Assembly: GCA_945904015.1 (NCBI GenBank)
Contig: CAMDPK010000009.1
Location: 1 to 64,000, forward strand
Source of the DNA: Candidatus Kuenenia stuttgartensis
GTDB lineage: Bacteria > Planctomycetota > Planctomycetia > Planctomycetales > Planctomycetaceae
Reading direction: 5' to 3'
DNA: 64,000 bases
In this document: positions 56,345-64,000 of the stretch, piece by piece
Numbering within the stretch: position 1 is the first letter of the stretch
Layout of the letters: each line of letters opens with the position of its first letter
Program-made: the position numbers and the translations under genes
The notes under the pieces: model-generated
Seen by the model: the letters and a program-made list of their open reading frames with translations, nothing else
What the model was told of the DNA's origin: nothing
Database searches by the model: none

Positions 56345-57784
56345 ATGCCTCCGTCTTGGCAAGACCACCCGCAGCCCGTCATCCATTCGCCACGAGTCTC
56401 GCGGCGCGAATGGTTGCGTATCGGCGGACTGAGCGGGTTGGGGTTGAACGAGTTCATGCTCCGCAGTCTGCGTCGCGAAGCGGCGGCTCTCGGCGACGAC
56501 AGCCGAACGCCTGCGGGCACAGCCAAGCGTTGTGTCTTCATCTTTCTCTTCGGTGGGCCGAGCCACATCGACTTGTGGGACATGAAGCCGCACGCGCCGG
56601 AAAACGTGCGCGGCATCTTTCAGCCGATCGCGACTTCGGCGACTGGCATCCAGTTTTCGGAATTACTCCCGCATCTCGCCAAAGAGGCGGACAAGCTCTG
56701 CCTGCTGCGGTCGATGACTCACGGCGATCCCGTTCACGGCACCGCGTGCAGCCAAGTCATCACCGGTCGACCGCATCGTCGGCCCGGCACGACCGACACG
56801 CTCGCGCCGGACGATTGGCCGTCGTTGTCGGCGATGGTCAAGCGGTTTGGAACAGCCGCTGGCGGGATGCCGTCCTCAGTCGTGCTGCCGTGGTATCTGA
56901 TGTTTCCCAGCCAAGGCGCTCGCATCGCTGGTCAGTCGGGTGCTCTGATGGGCGAACAGCACAATGCCTTTCTGATCGAAGGCGATCCCAGCCGCGCCGA
57001 TTTTTCCGTGCCCGGCATTCGCTTGCCGACCGATGTCCCGACCGCACGACTCTTGCGTCGCGAAGGACTGCTTCGCGAAGTGAACTCTGTCCGACGATCC
57101 ATCGAAGAAGGGCCGCGCAGCCAACTGATCAGTGATCAATACCGCCAAGCCTTCTCGATGATCTCCGGCGAGCAAACCGCCGCCGCGTTCGATCTCGACC
57201 GCGAGTCGCCGATCACTCGCGAACGATACGGCTCGCACAAATTCGGACAGAGCCTGCTGCTCGCGCGGCGACTCGTCGAACGGGATGTTTCGCTCGTCAG
57301 CGTCAATTGGGACGACGACACTCGCGACGAAAAACAATCACCGTTCTGGGACACGCATCACGACAATTTCAACCGGCTGAAGAAACTCGCTCCCGTGTTT
57401 GATCGTGCATTCGCGGCGTTTCTCGCGGATCTGTCCGAGCGCGGTTTGCTCGACAGCACGCTGGTCGTTGCGCTCGGCGAGTTCGGACGCTCGCCGAAGA
57501 TCGGCCAGTTCACGCAGAACGCCGCGACCGAGAAGACCGGCCGCGATCACTGGCCTCACGTCTTCACCGCGCTAGTCGCTGGCGGTGGCGTTCCCGGCGG
57601 GCACCTCTTCGGAGCGTCCGACCGTCTGGGTGCCTACGTTGCCGACAAACCCGTTTCGCCCGCCGATCTCGCGGCCACGATGCTCACGCATCTCGGAATT
57701 GATTCCAGTCAACGGTATCACGCTCCGTTGCTCGGCGAATCGTTCCCGATCTGTACTGGGCATCCCATCCGCGATTGGAGCTGA
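56345..57784 (+). CDS. DUF1501 protein (planctomycete sulfatase-like)
   Basis: A 479-residue protein with a twin-arginine-like start (SRREWLRIGGLSGLGL), suggesting folded export. DUF1501 hallmarks follow: CVFIFLFGGPSHIDLWDMKP, LLPHLAKEADKLCLLRSM, GDPVHGT and the C-terminal VVALGEFGRSPKI with GRDHWPHVFTALVAGGGV. The family has an alkaline-phosphatase/sulfatase-like fold and is greatly expanded in planctomycetes, usually next to a DUF1549/DUF1553 protein; no such partner is present. The stop is separated from the GTG start of the Nif3-like gene by two bases, so the two are probably translated together. Confidence 0.9.
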   Translation: MPPSWQDHPQPVIHSPRVSRREWLRIGGLSGLGLNEFMLRSLRREAAALGDDSRTPAGTAKRCVFIFLFGGPSHIDLWDMKPHAPENVRGIFQPIATSATGIQFSELLPHLAKEADKLCLLRSMTHGDPVHGTACSQVITGRPHRRPGTTDTLAPDDWPSLSAMVKRFGTAAGGMPSSVVLPWYLMFPSQGARIAGQSGALMGEQHNAFLIEGDPSRADFSVPGIRLPTDVPTARLLRREGLLREVNSVRRSIEEGPRSQLISDQYRQAFSMISGEQTAAAFDLDRESPITRERYGSHKFGQSLLLARRLVERDVSLVSVNWDDDTRDEKQSPFWDTHHDNFNRLKKLAPVFDRAFAAFLADLSERGLLDSTLVVALGEFGRSPKIGQFTQNAATEKTGRDHWPHVFTALVAGGGVPGGHLFGASDRLGAYVADKPVSPADLAATMLTHLGIDSSQRYHAPLLGESFPICTGHPIRDWS

Positions 57785-57786
57785 CC

Positions 57787-58587
57787 GTGATTCGACTGCA
57801 AGATGTCGTCTCGTTCCTGCGCGAGTTCGCGCCGCCGGAACTCGCCGAAGACTGGGACAACGTCGGCTTGTTGATCGGCGATCCTGCCGAAGAGATTCGA
57901 TCCGTGCTGACCTGCCTGACGCTGACACCGAACGTGGCCGACGAAGCGATCTCGCGCGGTGCTCAGTTGATCGTCACGCACCATCCGGTGCTGTTCCGCC
58001 CCGTCCAGCGACTGACGGCGGAGACCTCTGAGGGTCGAATGCTGCTGTCGTTGATCCGAGTCGGCATCTCGGTCTACAGCCCGCACACCAGCTACGACAG
58101 CGCCGCCGACGGCATCAACGCTCAATTGGCGCGGCTCTTCGAATTGCGAGACGTCCAACCGTTGCGACCGAACGCCGCGCTTGCGAGCGAAACTCAGCCC
58201 GTCGGCTCAGGACGTTGGGGAACTTTGCCGAGTGCGATGACACTTCGCGATCTGATCGAACGTATCAAGCCCGCGCTGCGAGTCTCGACCGTGCAATTCG
58301 TCGGCGATTTGAATCGACCAATCACCAAGCTCGGCATCGCCTGCGGCGCGGCAGCGGAGTTCCTGCGCGACGCCGCCCAGCACGGCTGCGAGGCACTGCT
58401 GACTGGAGAAGCCCGCTTCCATTCATGCCTCGAAGCCGAGACCGCGAACATCGCGCTCATCCTCCCCGGCCACTTCGCGACCGAGCGTCCCGCGATGGAG
58501 CAACTCGCGCTCGTGCTGCGAGCGCGATTCGCCGAGCTGGTCGTTCAAGCCAGCCAGAGCGAGTACGATCCGGTGAAGTTCTTCTGA
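57787..58587 (+). CDS. Nif3-like dinuclear metal-binding protein
   Basis: A Nif3/YbgI-family protein of about 266 residues. Metal-binding motifs visible are LIVTHHPVLF, YSPHTSYDSAADGIN and, near the end, GEARFHSCLEAE with LPGHFATERP. Members form hexamers with two metal ions per subunit; GTP cyclohydrolase I type 2 activity has been proposed for some, but the general role is unclear. The GTG at 57787, directly after the DUF1501 stop, gives the normal N-terminus (VIRLQDVVSFLREF); a TTG at 57775 is an alternative. Confidence 0.88.
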   Translation: MIRLQDVVSFLREFAPPELAEDWDNVGLLIGDPAEEIRSVLTCLTLTPNVADEAISRGAQLIVTHHPVLFRPVQRLTAETSEGRMLLSLIRVGISVYSPHTSYDSAADGINAQLARLFELRDVQPLRPNAALASETQPVGSGRWGTLPSAMTLRDLIERIKPALRVSTVQFVGDLNRPITKLGIACGAAAEFLRDAAQHGCEALLTGEARFHSCLEAETANIALILPGHFATERPAMEQLALVLRARFAELVVQASQSEYDPVKFF

Positions 58588-58593
58588 TCTGAA

Positions 58594-58609
58594 ATTTGAG
58601 ATCTCAAAT
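58594..58609. repeat. 16-bp perfect palindrome
   Basis: ATTTGAGATCTCAAAT is fully self-complementary and lies between the Nif3-like stop and the DUF983 start, about 8 bases before the ATG. It could be an operator half-site pair, a small hairpin affecting translation, or the remnant of a palindromic element. No second copy was noticed in the window. Confidence 0.5.
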
Positions 58610-58616
58610 CCCGGCC

Positions 58617-59030
58617 ATGTCCGAACGCACTCCCGCCACACTCTGGTCCCGCGCGATGCGCCTTCGCTGCCCGCGCTGCGGTGAAGGCCAGCTCTTCTCC
58701 GGTTGGTTCCGCATGCACGAGCGTTGCTCCGCGTGCAACCTGAAGTACGAACGCGCCCCCGGCTATTTTCTCGGATCGACATACTTCAACTACGGTCAAA
58801 CCACGGTGACGATGGCAGCCGCGTACCTGATTCTGCACTTCGGTTTCGACGTCCCGAAGAATTGGATCGTCCCACCGTTGGCCGTCTATTGCATGCTCTG
58901 GCCGCTGTTCTGGTTCCGCTACGCCCGAGCGCTGTGGCTGGCCTTCGACTGCTTCTTTGATCCGACCGATTTCGAATCGGACGACGGAACCGGTGACGAG
59001 TACCACGATTCACTGCCACCGCAAGACTGA
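58617..59030 (+). CDS. DUF983 membrane protein with zinc-ribbon
   Basis: A 137-residue DUF983 protein. It has a zinc-ribbon-like CPRCGEGQLF ... CSACNLKYE at residues about 20-45, then two hydrophobic spans (TVTMAAAYLILHFGF and PPLAVYCMLWPLFWF). DUF983 genes are often found with cytochrome oxidase genes in proteobacteria, and here the cytochrome oxidase cluster lies just beyond on the opposite strand. The start MSERTPATLW is preferred over a frame beginning at 58596 within the palindrome. The acidic tail has no known role. Confidence 0.85.
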   Translation: MSERTPATLWSRAMRLRCPRCGEGQLFSGWFRMHERCSACNLKYERAPGYFLGSTYFNYGQTTVTMAAAYLILHFGFDVPKNWIVPPLAVYCMLWPLFWFRYARALWLAFDCFFDPTDFESDDGTGDEYHDSLPPQD

Positions 59031-59050
59031 GCTGAAGTGATTTGAAAACC

Positions 59051-59115
59051 AGCACGACGCGCGAGCGAGTGGTCAGATCCTCGCAGGAAAAAACCACTCG
59101 CTCGCGCGTCGTGCT
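59051..59115. repeat. Palindromic pair, family H (23-bp perfect arms)
   Basis: Arms 59051-59073 and 59093-59115 are exact reverse complements starting AGCACGACG and ending CGTCGTGCT. It lies at the convergent junction between the DUF983 gene and the respiratory cluster. No GTAG foot. It may act as a bidirectional terminator-like structure, but no T-tract follows on either strand. Confidence 0.8.
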
Positions 59116-59134
59116 AATTTTGAAACCATTTTGT

Positions 59135-59455
59135 TCACGCGGTCGCCGGCTGCGCACCTTCGGGCAACAAATTCAGTGAGTTTGCGTCGGCGGTGAATCC
59201 GCCGTATTGCCCCAACGCTTCGAGGGCCGCGTTCTCCCGGCGGCTCAACGAGTACACGCAGAACGCGACGCCGCCCGCCAGGCTGAAGATCATCCCCATC
59301 ATGAAGAGGATCGAATACATATAGGCCCGCGGCAGCAGAGAGTCCTGTTCGTTGGCGATCTTGCACATCGGGCAAGCCTGAGCCGGCTGAGTTACCGGAC
59401 CGAACATCCCGATCCCAAAAATCAATGCGGCCAGCAACAACACTTTGCGAGTCAT
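59135..59455 (-). CDS. Small secretory/membrane protein with CPMC motif, in the oxidase cluster
   Basis: A 106-residue protein. It has a signal-like N-terminus (VLLLAALIFGIGMFGP), then ACPMCKIANEQDSLLPRAYM with a CxxC pair just after the probable cleavage site. One transmembrane helix follows (SILFMMGMIFSLAGGVAFCV) and an acidic tail. The CxxC suggests copper or haem-related redox handling outside the membrane. It is the last gene of the respiratory cluster, 37 bases after the DUF420 gene, so co-transcribed. No named family is recognised; a role in cytochrome oxidase assembly is inferred from position. Confidence 0.65.
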   Translation of the reverse strand: MTRKVLLLAALIFGIGMFGPVTQPAQACPMCKIANEQDSLLPRAYMYSILFMMGMIFSLAGGVAFCVYSLSRRENAALEALGQYGGFTADANSLNLLPEGAQPATA

Positions 59456-59492
59456 TTTGAATTCCTCTCGTCCCCTCGGAGCGGCACGGAGT

Positions 59493-59984
59493 TTACGAAC
59501 TCGGCCAGTGATAAGCCAAGAAGTAAATCACTACTCCCGTCACCGACACGTACACCCAAATCGGAAACGTCACTTTCGCGACCCGGCGATGCCCTGCCCA
59601 ATTCGCCGCCTGTCCGAGCCGCTCGGCCTTGTCTGCCGAAAGCCCCTTCCAAATGGTCACCGGCGCGAGCACCGCCACGAAGAATGCCAAGAACACATGG
59701 CTGATCAGAATCGAATAATAGATCGGACGAATCAGTCCGACTCCCACGAAGGCTTTTGAGCCGCTGCCCGTGTAGCTCTTGAGCACTCCGTGATACACGA
59801 GATAGCAGGCCAGAAACACCGCCGACACAGCGAAGGCCGCCAGCATCGTCCGCTTGTGAGCGTCCCGCTGCCCACGACGAATCAACCGCCAGCCGAGCAA
59901 CAACAACACGGTCGCCAATCCATTCAGCGACGCATTCAGCGGCGGCAACCACAGCACCCAGTCAGGAACGTCAGGCTTCGTCAT
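59493..59984 (-). CDS. DUF420 (CtaM-like) cytochrome oxidase assembly protein
   Basis: A 163-residue membrane protein with four predicted helices (NGLATVLLLLGWRLI, MLAAFAVSAVFLACYLVYHG, YYSILISHVFLAFFVAVLA, VTFPIWVYVSVTGVVIYFLA). The DUF420 histidines are in YHG, ISHVF and KR-adjacent positions. CtaM of this family is needed for maturation of some haem-copper oxidases in Gram-positive bacteria. The start overlaps the SCO1 stop by four bases (ATGA), implying translational coupling. Confidence 0.87.
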   Translation of the reverse strand: MTKPDVPDWVLWLPPLNASLNGLATVLLLLGWRLIRRGQRDAHKRTMLAAFAVSAVFLACYLVYHGVLKSYTGSGSKAFVGVGLIRPIYYSILISHVFLAFFVAVLAPVTIWKGLSADKAERLGQAANWAGHRRVAKVTFPIWVYVSVTGVVIYFLAYHWPSS

Positions 59985-60784
59985 TCGGATTTCGACTTTC
60001 CTTCGTCAGCGGGTGTGTCGTCCGTCGTCGTTTTCTTCAGCCGCTTTTTCAACTCGCGGCGCAACTGTGAAAACTCCGCCTCGTCGGTCGAGAGCCACTT
60101 GCCTTGCACAACACCGTGCTCATCGACCAGCAGCACATTGTTCGTGTGGATGAACTCGAAACCGGGTGCCCGCAGTTCGCCCTCCGCCTCTTGCACCGGC
60201 ATCAGAAAGCTGCCGTTGATCAGCCGATAGATTTTGTCCTTCTGGCCTGTCGGATCGGTGAGAAACAGCCAGCGATCCGAATCGGCTTCGTACCCGGCGG
60301 CGTACTTGGAAAGCTGCTCCGGCTGATCTCGTTCCGGATCGACGGTGATCGTCACCAGCCGCAGGTCAGTGTCCGTGAAGAACTCCTTCTGCAACCGCTG
60401 CATCGCCGACGAGACTTTCGCGCACGGCCCCGCGCAGTTCGTGAAGATGAAACTCACGACCCACGGATGCCCTTCGAGGTCTGACTTGTGAACGACTCGC
60501 CCGCTGCGTTCCGTGAGTTCAAAATCGGAGATGCCCGCGTCGCTCCACTTCATCTCGATCTTCACGACTTTCGGCCGGCCGTTGTTGTCGTCCTCCTCCT
60601 CGATCGTGTCCGTTCCGCGAGCGAACGGCTTCGAGTCAGCGTTGCCGCGACCGCGCATTCCAAACGCGACCCAGGCTCCGATCAGCACGAAGCAAAACAA
60701 TCCGTTGATCACGAAAAACCAGCGCAGCGCACTGGGCGGGCCGCTCGACTTCGTCGAGTTGTCCGTCGAAGAACTATCGGACAT
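59981..60784 (-). CDS. sco1: SCO1/SenC copper chaperone
   Basis: A 267-residue membrane-anchored thioredoxin-fold protein that delivers copper to the CuA centre of cytochrome oxidase subunit II. One N-terminal anchor helix (FFVINGLFCFVLIGAWVAF) precedes the copper-binding C117-x3-C121 (TNCAGPC), and the distal ligand H213 is in FEFIHTNNVLLVD. The linker of about 40 residues after the anchor is acidic. It overlaps the upstream permease gene by 11 bases and the DUF420 gene by 4, so it is part of a tightly packed operon. Confidence 0.93.
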   Translation of the reverse strand: MSDSSSTDNSTKSSGPPSALRWFFVINGLFCFVLIGAWVAFGMRGRGNADSKPFARGTDTIEEEDDNNGRPKVVKIEMKWSDAGISDFELTERSGRVVHKSDLEGHPWVVSFIFTNCAGPCAKVSSAMQRLQKEFFTDTDLRLVTITVDPERDQPEQLSKYAAGYEADSDRWLFLTDPTGQKDKIYRLINGSFLMPVQEAEGELRAPGFEFIHTNNVLLVDEHGVVQGKWLSTDEAEFSQLRRELKKRLKKTTTDDTPADEGKSKSE

Positions 60785-61631
60785 TGATCACGCTCCTGCG
60801 GTGAGTCAGCCAGCAGGCCAGCATCACCGTCAAAACACAGAACCCAAACGTCGCTGCGAAGCACGTCGATAGACTCGGCAACGAACTGCTCGCTGAAACC
60901 TCCGCCAATGTCGGAGACATCAACCGCCGCAGGCCGGCGACTCCGTAAGTCAGCGGATTCAACCGCATCACCCACGACAACCAGCCTGACTCCGGCACCG
61001 GAAAAAACGAACCAGACAGCAGCCACATCGGCATCAGAAACACGCTCATCAACGCGTGAAACCCCTGCGTCGAATCGAGCGACCAGGCCATCGAGTACCC
61101 CAACGCCGTCAGTGCGAACGCCACCAATCCGAGGAAGCCGACCATCGCCAGCCAACCGACTGGCGACAGATGCCAACCCAGGCTCGGCCCCAATCCGACA
61201 AAATGCAACAGAGGTCCGATCACCAAAAACAATGCCGCCTGAATCAGTGCGAGCAACGTTCCACCCGACAGCTTCCCCAAGACCAATGCCAATCGCGACA
61301 CCGGTGCGACGAGCACCCCCTGCAAAAACCCCTCGCGACGATCCTCGATGATCGAGATCGTCGAGAAGATCGCCGTGAACAACACGATCATCACCGTCAC
61401 GCCTGGGAAGAAATACTCCTGATAGCTCATTCCGCTGGGTGCCCATTCCGGAGCCTGAAACGATCCGCGCAGTCCCGCTCCGAACAACACCCAAAAAATC
61501 AATGGCTGCCCCAACGCTCCGACGACGCGCGATCGCTGCCGAAAGAATCGCAGCAACTCACGCCACGTCAACGTCCAGATCGGCAGCCAGAAGGCGGTGC
61601 GGTTGGCAGGGGTTAACGATGTTTGAGTCAT
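60774..61631 (-). CDS. ABC-2 type transporter permease
   Basis: A 285-residue integral membrane protein with six predicted helices, typical of ABC-2 permeases. WRELLRFFRQRSRVVGALGQ is the amphipathic start, IIEDRREGFLQGVLVAP the conserved loop between helices 2 and 3, and SGSFFPV with LNPLTYGVAGLR the C-terminal signature. With the ATPase gene directly upstream it forms an exporter. Insertion between cytochrome oxidase subunit and SCO1 genes recalls the CcmAB/NosFY-type or YfiN-like exporters linked to copper-oxidase assembly, so an accessory role is plausible but not shown. Its 3' end overlaps the sco1 start. Confidence 0.88.
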   Translation of the reverse strand: MTQTSLTPANRTAFWLPIWTLTWRELLRFFRQRSRVVGALGQPLIFWVLFGAGLRGSFQAPEWAPSGMSYQEYFFPGVTVMIVLFTAIFSTISIIEDRREGFLQGVLVAPVSRLALVLGKLSGGTLLALIQAALFLVIGPLLHFVGLGPSLGWHLSPVGWLAMVGFLGLVAFALTALGYSMAWSLDSTQGFHALMSVFLMPMWLLSGSFFPVPESGWLSWVMRLNPLTYGVAGLRRLMSPTLAEVSASSSLPSLSTCFAATFGFCVLTVMLACWLTHRRSVINVR

Positions 61632-61642
61632 GCTCTTGGAAC

Positions 61643-61728
61643 AACGAAGAATGAAGAACGAGGAATGAAGAACCGAAAGCGATGCTTTTCATTCTCCGTT
61701 CCTCATTCCTCGTTCTTCATTCTTCGTT
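61643..61728. repeat. Inverted repeat of GAAGAATGAAGAACGAGG words
   Basis: Low-complexity arms (61643-61673 and 61698-61728), built of GAAGAATGA/GAACGAGGA words, are nearly complementary. The element fills the gap between the ABC permease and ATPase genes and encodes the ATPase C-terminus (KNEERGMRNGE). It has no GTAG foot. It resembles 35879-35962 in being a purine-rich inverted repeat. Confidence 0.65.
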
Positions 61729-62651
61729 CCCTCCTCTTCCCAAAACCGGTGTCCCGTCTTCGCGATGAAGACATCTTCCAGCGAGGGCTTGCCGAGCGAC
61801 ACCGATGTGATCTCTTCGGGAAACGCTTCGACAAGTTCTCGCAACAGTTCGTGTCCACGAGCACGCTCGATCCGTAGCGTCTGACCGAGCAACTTGGGTT
61901 CGATCCCAAACCGCTCTGCGATTCGCTGCGACAATTTCGCCGGCTCTTCCGCTGAGATCGTCAGACAATCGCCGCCGATCTCGGCTCGCAACTCAGCGGG
62001 AGTTCCCAATGCGACCAACTGACCACAATCCAACAGGCCCAGCCGGTCGCACTTCTCGGCCTCCTCCATCAAATGCGTCGTGACCACGATCGTCACGCCG
62101 CTCTCACTGCGAAGCTGCTGCAAGTAACGCCACAAATCATGCCGCGCGCCGGGATCGAGTCCCGTGCTCGGCTCATCGAGCAGCAGCAATTCCGGATCGT
62201 GCAGCATTCCCTTCGCGATTTCCGCTCGTCGTTGCAGGCCGCCGGACAAGGAGTTCACCAAAGCGTGCATGCGATCGGTCAAACCCAGCCGAGCCAGCCG
62301 ATCATCAATCCGCGCCGCCAGTTCTCGGCCACGCAACCCGTATAGATGGCCTTGGTGGACGAGGTTTTCTCGCACCGTCAACCGCCGATCCAAGCTGGGT
62401 GCTTGAAACGTGACGCCAATCCGCTGCCGAATCTCGGCCGAGTTCGTCGCGACGTCTCGATCCAGCACGCTCACATGCCCCGACTGAACCGGCAGCAACG
62501 TCGAGAGCACTCGAAACAGAGTCGTCTTGCCGCCGCCATTCGGACCCAGCAGTCCAAAGATTTCCCCGCGCCGAATTTCGAACGTCACTCGATTGAGCGC
62601 CGGCCGATCGCCATAGGCATGAGACAAGTCATCAACACGGATGGCGATCAT
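61689..62651 (-). CDS. ABC-2 transporter ATP-binding protein
   Basis: A 320-residue ABC ATPase. It has Walker A GLLGPNGGGKTT (about 34-44), Q-loop VTFQAPSLD, signature LSGGLQRRAEIAKG (about 135-148), Walker B LLLLDEPSTGLDP and H-loop VTTHLMEEAE. After about 220 residues the DUF4162-like C-terminal segment (ISAEEPAKLSQRIAERF, LRELVEAF) follows, as in drug or DrrA-type exporters. The final 14 or so residues are encoded by the low-complexity inverted repeat and are probably not functional. The partner permease lies immediately downstream. Confidence 0.92.
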   Translation of the reverse strand: MIAIRVDDLSHAYGDRPALNRVTFEIRRGEIFGLLGPNGGGKTTLFRVLSTLLPVQSGHVSVLDRDVATNSAEIRQRIGVTFQAPSLDRRLTVRENLVHQGHLYGLRGRELAARIDDRLARLGLTDRMHALVNSLSGGLQRRAEIAKGMLHDPELLLLDEPSTGLDPGARHDLWRYLQQLRSESGVTIVVTTHLMEEAEKCDRLGLLDCGQLVALGTPAELRAEIGGDCLTISAEEPAKLSQRIAERFGIEPKLLGQTLRIERARGHELLRELVEAFPEEITSVSLGKPSLEDVFIAKTGHRFWEEEGTKNEERGMRNGE

Positions 62652-62672
62652 GATGCGGGGCAGCGACCGATC

Positions 62673-63047
62673 TTAGTGCTCGGCGGCGGCCGATCCGTGA
62701 TGCGCCGCCGCGCGAGCTTCGTGTTCCGCATAGTCTGCGGATTGCGGCACATCCTGGGTGTAGTAGTGCTCGCCGATGTCGGGAGTCAGAGCCAGCGGCA
62801 AACCCAACGCGAGAATCGTCGTCGGTGCGAGCAGCACGTACTTCCAACCCCGCTCGAACTTCAAGTGCATGAACCACGCCATCACGCACAGCGCCTTGCA
62901 CGTCGCCACCGAAAGCACGGCGACCACTTTGACGCCCCAAGACAGATCCACCACATCCGCCATGATCGAAATCAACGTGAAGACGCACAGTGCTCCGAAG
63001 ATGACCGCGTACTTGGGATGTTCGTGCTGGGAATGCTCGTCGTGCAT
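62673..63047 (-). CDS. Cytochrome c oxidase subunit IV family protein
   Basis: A 124-residue small oxidase subunit (CoxIV-like of caa3/CtaF group) has three predicted helices (YAVIFGALCVFTLISIMADV, VVAVLSVATCKALCVMAWFM, YVLLAPTTILALGLPLAL) and the conserved KALCVMAWFMHLK. The N- and C-termini are histidine-rich (HDEHSQHEH, AAHHGSAAAEH), which may bind metal. It is read 102 bases after coxIII, a gap that contains a REP-like pair. Confidence 0.88.
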   Translation of the reverse strand: MHDEHSQHEHPKYAVIFGALCVFTLISIMADVVDLSWGVKVVAVLSVATCKALCVMAWFMHLKFERGWKYVLLAPTTILALGLPLALTPDIGEHYYTQDVPQSADYAEHEARAAAHHGSAAAEH

Positions 63048-63060
63048 TAGTGTTGTCCTC

Positions 63061-63146
63061 GTAGGTCAGGCTTCCCAGCCTGACACGTTTGTCTTTCGCG
63101 AATCACCGTCTGTCGCCGCAGAGTCAGGCTGGGAAGCCTAGCCTAC
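63061..63146. repeat. REP-like inverted pair, family I
   Basis: GTAG (63061) and CTAC (to 63146) bound 24-base arms that are complementary at 22 positions. The left arm folds as GTCAGGCT-TCCC-AGCCTGAC with a perfect 8-bp stem; the right arm has a slightly decayed stem. It is placed inside the oxidase operon between subunits III and IV. Confidence 0.85.
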
Positions 63147-63149
63147 GGG

Positions 63150-64000
63150 TCAAACGATATAGAGCAGCGGGAACAGGAAGATCCACACCAAATCGACGAA
63201 GTGCCAATACAGGCCACTGTTCTCCAAGAAGTCATGCCAGCCTTCCAGGTTGGCCTGCTTCAGCAAGATCCAAAACAGGATCATGCCGATGATCACATGC
63301 AGCGCGTGGAAGCCGGTCATCAGGAAGTAGCACGACGCGAAAATGTTGCCGTACAGAATCGGATGCGGCTCGTGGACCGACTTGAAGACGTAGCCCCATT
63401 GCTCGTTCGACTTCAGCCCGGCGAGCTGCGTTTCGACTTCATGCAGCGACAGATCCTCACGCAGGATGCCCTGCTTCATCAGATCAAACTGTTTGAACAT
63501 CTCGCCGAAGCCCCGGAACTCCTCAGCCTCTTTGACTTCCGGCTTGCTGGCGGCTTCAGCCAGCAACGCCTTCAACTTTGTGGCGTCGTCTTTCGGCTCT
63601 GGCAGCTTCTCGGCGGCTTTGGAACTGACCGCTTTTGCGGCCAGGCGTTCCAGTCGATTCGCGACTGCCGTTTCCGATTCGCGGAGCACTTTCGCTTTCG
63701 CCTGCTGATCGTTTTCCGCGATGTGGCCCGGCAGAATGTCGTGGTCGATCTTGCCGTAGTACTCGAACCCCTTGATGCCGAGAAACACAAAGGCCAACGC
63801 GAACGTCCACTGCAAAAACTTGCGAGCTTTTCCGAAATCGTGTGCGCCCATCGCCTCGTGCGCGACCACGACGAAGTAGCTCGAAAGAATCAGTACGAAC
63901 GTGTTGATGCCGCCGGCCGCAACGCGGATGTGGGTCACATCGGGATCGGTCGGCCAGCCTTTCGATCCCATCCGCAGCACGATGTAGGTGCCGATGAACG
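63150..64000 (-). CDS. coxC: Cytochrome c oxidase subunit III, 5' end beyond the window
   Basis: Haem-copper oxidase subunit III, with at least 283 codons present. The frame is open to the window edge (FIGTYIVLRMGSKGW precedes the first usable start), so the N-terminal helices are missing. VAHEAMGAHDFGKARKFL and LMTGFHALHVIIGMILFWIL are characteristic, and the end reads YWHFVDLVWIFLFPLLYIV. Between the second visible helix (FVFLGIKGFEYYGKI) and the HPILYGNIF helix is a hydrophilic, Ala/Lys/Glu-rich insert of about 120 residues (63350-63750), likely coiled coil, absent from ordinary subunit III. Confidence 0.92.
   Translation of the reverse strand, partial: FIGTYIVLRMGSKGWPTDPDVTHIRVAAGGINTFVLILSSYFVVVAHEAMGAHDFGKARKFLQWTFALAFVFLGIKGFEYYGKIDHDILPGHIAENDQQAKAKVLRESETAVANRLERLAAKAVSSKAAEKLPEPKDDATKLKALLAEAASKPEVKEAEEFRGFGEMFKQFDLMKQGILREDLSLHEVETQLAGLKSNEQWGYVFKSVHEPHPILYGNIFASCYFLMTGFHALHVIIGMILFWILLKQANLEGWHDFLENSGLYWHFVDLVWIFLFPLLYIV

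Overview
The window looks like a chromosomal segment of a planctomycete (Planctomycetota, probably Planctomycetaceae-like). The evidence is two giant surface proteins carrying the LEPR-XLL type N-terminal tag, a DUF1501 protein, a SEC-C/TPR protein, a DUF6263-like secreted protein, a caa3-type cytochrome oxidase cluster with a long hydrophilic insert in subunit III, and high GC. No tRNA, rRNA, CRISPR array or complete transposon was seen.

Layout. 1-885 holds a decayed gene fragment, a REP-like inverted pair and the terminator of the first giant gene. 886-32400 is occupied by two giant minus-strand genes (6182 and 4104 codons). They encode beta-helix, Ig-like, Calx-beta, cadherin-like and RTX domains, interrupted by many short phage-tail-like beta modules. 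32828-43023 holds a B12-binding-type radical SAM protein, ribD, a SEC-C/TPR protein, UDP-glucuronate decarboxylase, a small membrane protein, a ParE-type toxin-antitoxin pair, purH and a deoxyhypusine-synthase-like protein. 43191-50911 holds a secreted metallopeptidase/DPP-IV fusion, a secreted amidohydrolase with a CBM9-like tail, a HAD phosphatase, a DUF6263-like protein and sixA. 51016-56051 (minus) holds an XdhC-family protein, a possible small acidic protein, eboE, a MacB-type permease and leuD. 56345-59030 (plus) holds DUF1501, Nif3-like and DUF983 genes. 59135-64000 (minus) is a respiratory cluster read as coxIII, coxIV, ABC ATPase, ABC permease, SCO1, DUF420 and a small CxxC membrane protein.

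Two patterns stand out. First, the gaps between genes, especially convergent ones, carry paired hairpins. Eight loci have GTAG...CTAC ends, and in several the two arms differ by base-pair-preserving changes. This is the architecture of REP/BIME elements mobilised by RAYT (Y1) transposases, here in several unrelated sequence families, and one copy is read in frame inside xdhC. Second, in the giant genes a roughly 60-residue module is inserted at recurrent positions inside several unrelated domain types and inside other copies of itself, so these genes appear to grow by in-frame module insertion.
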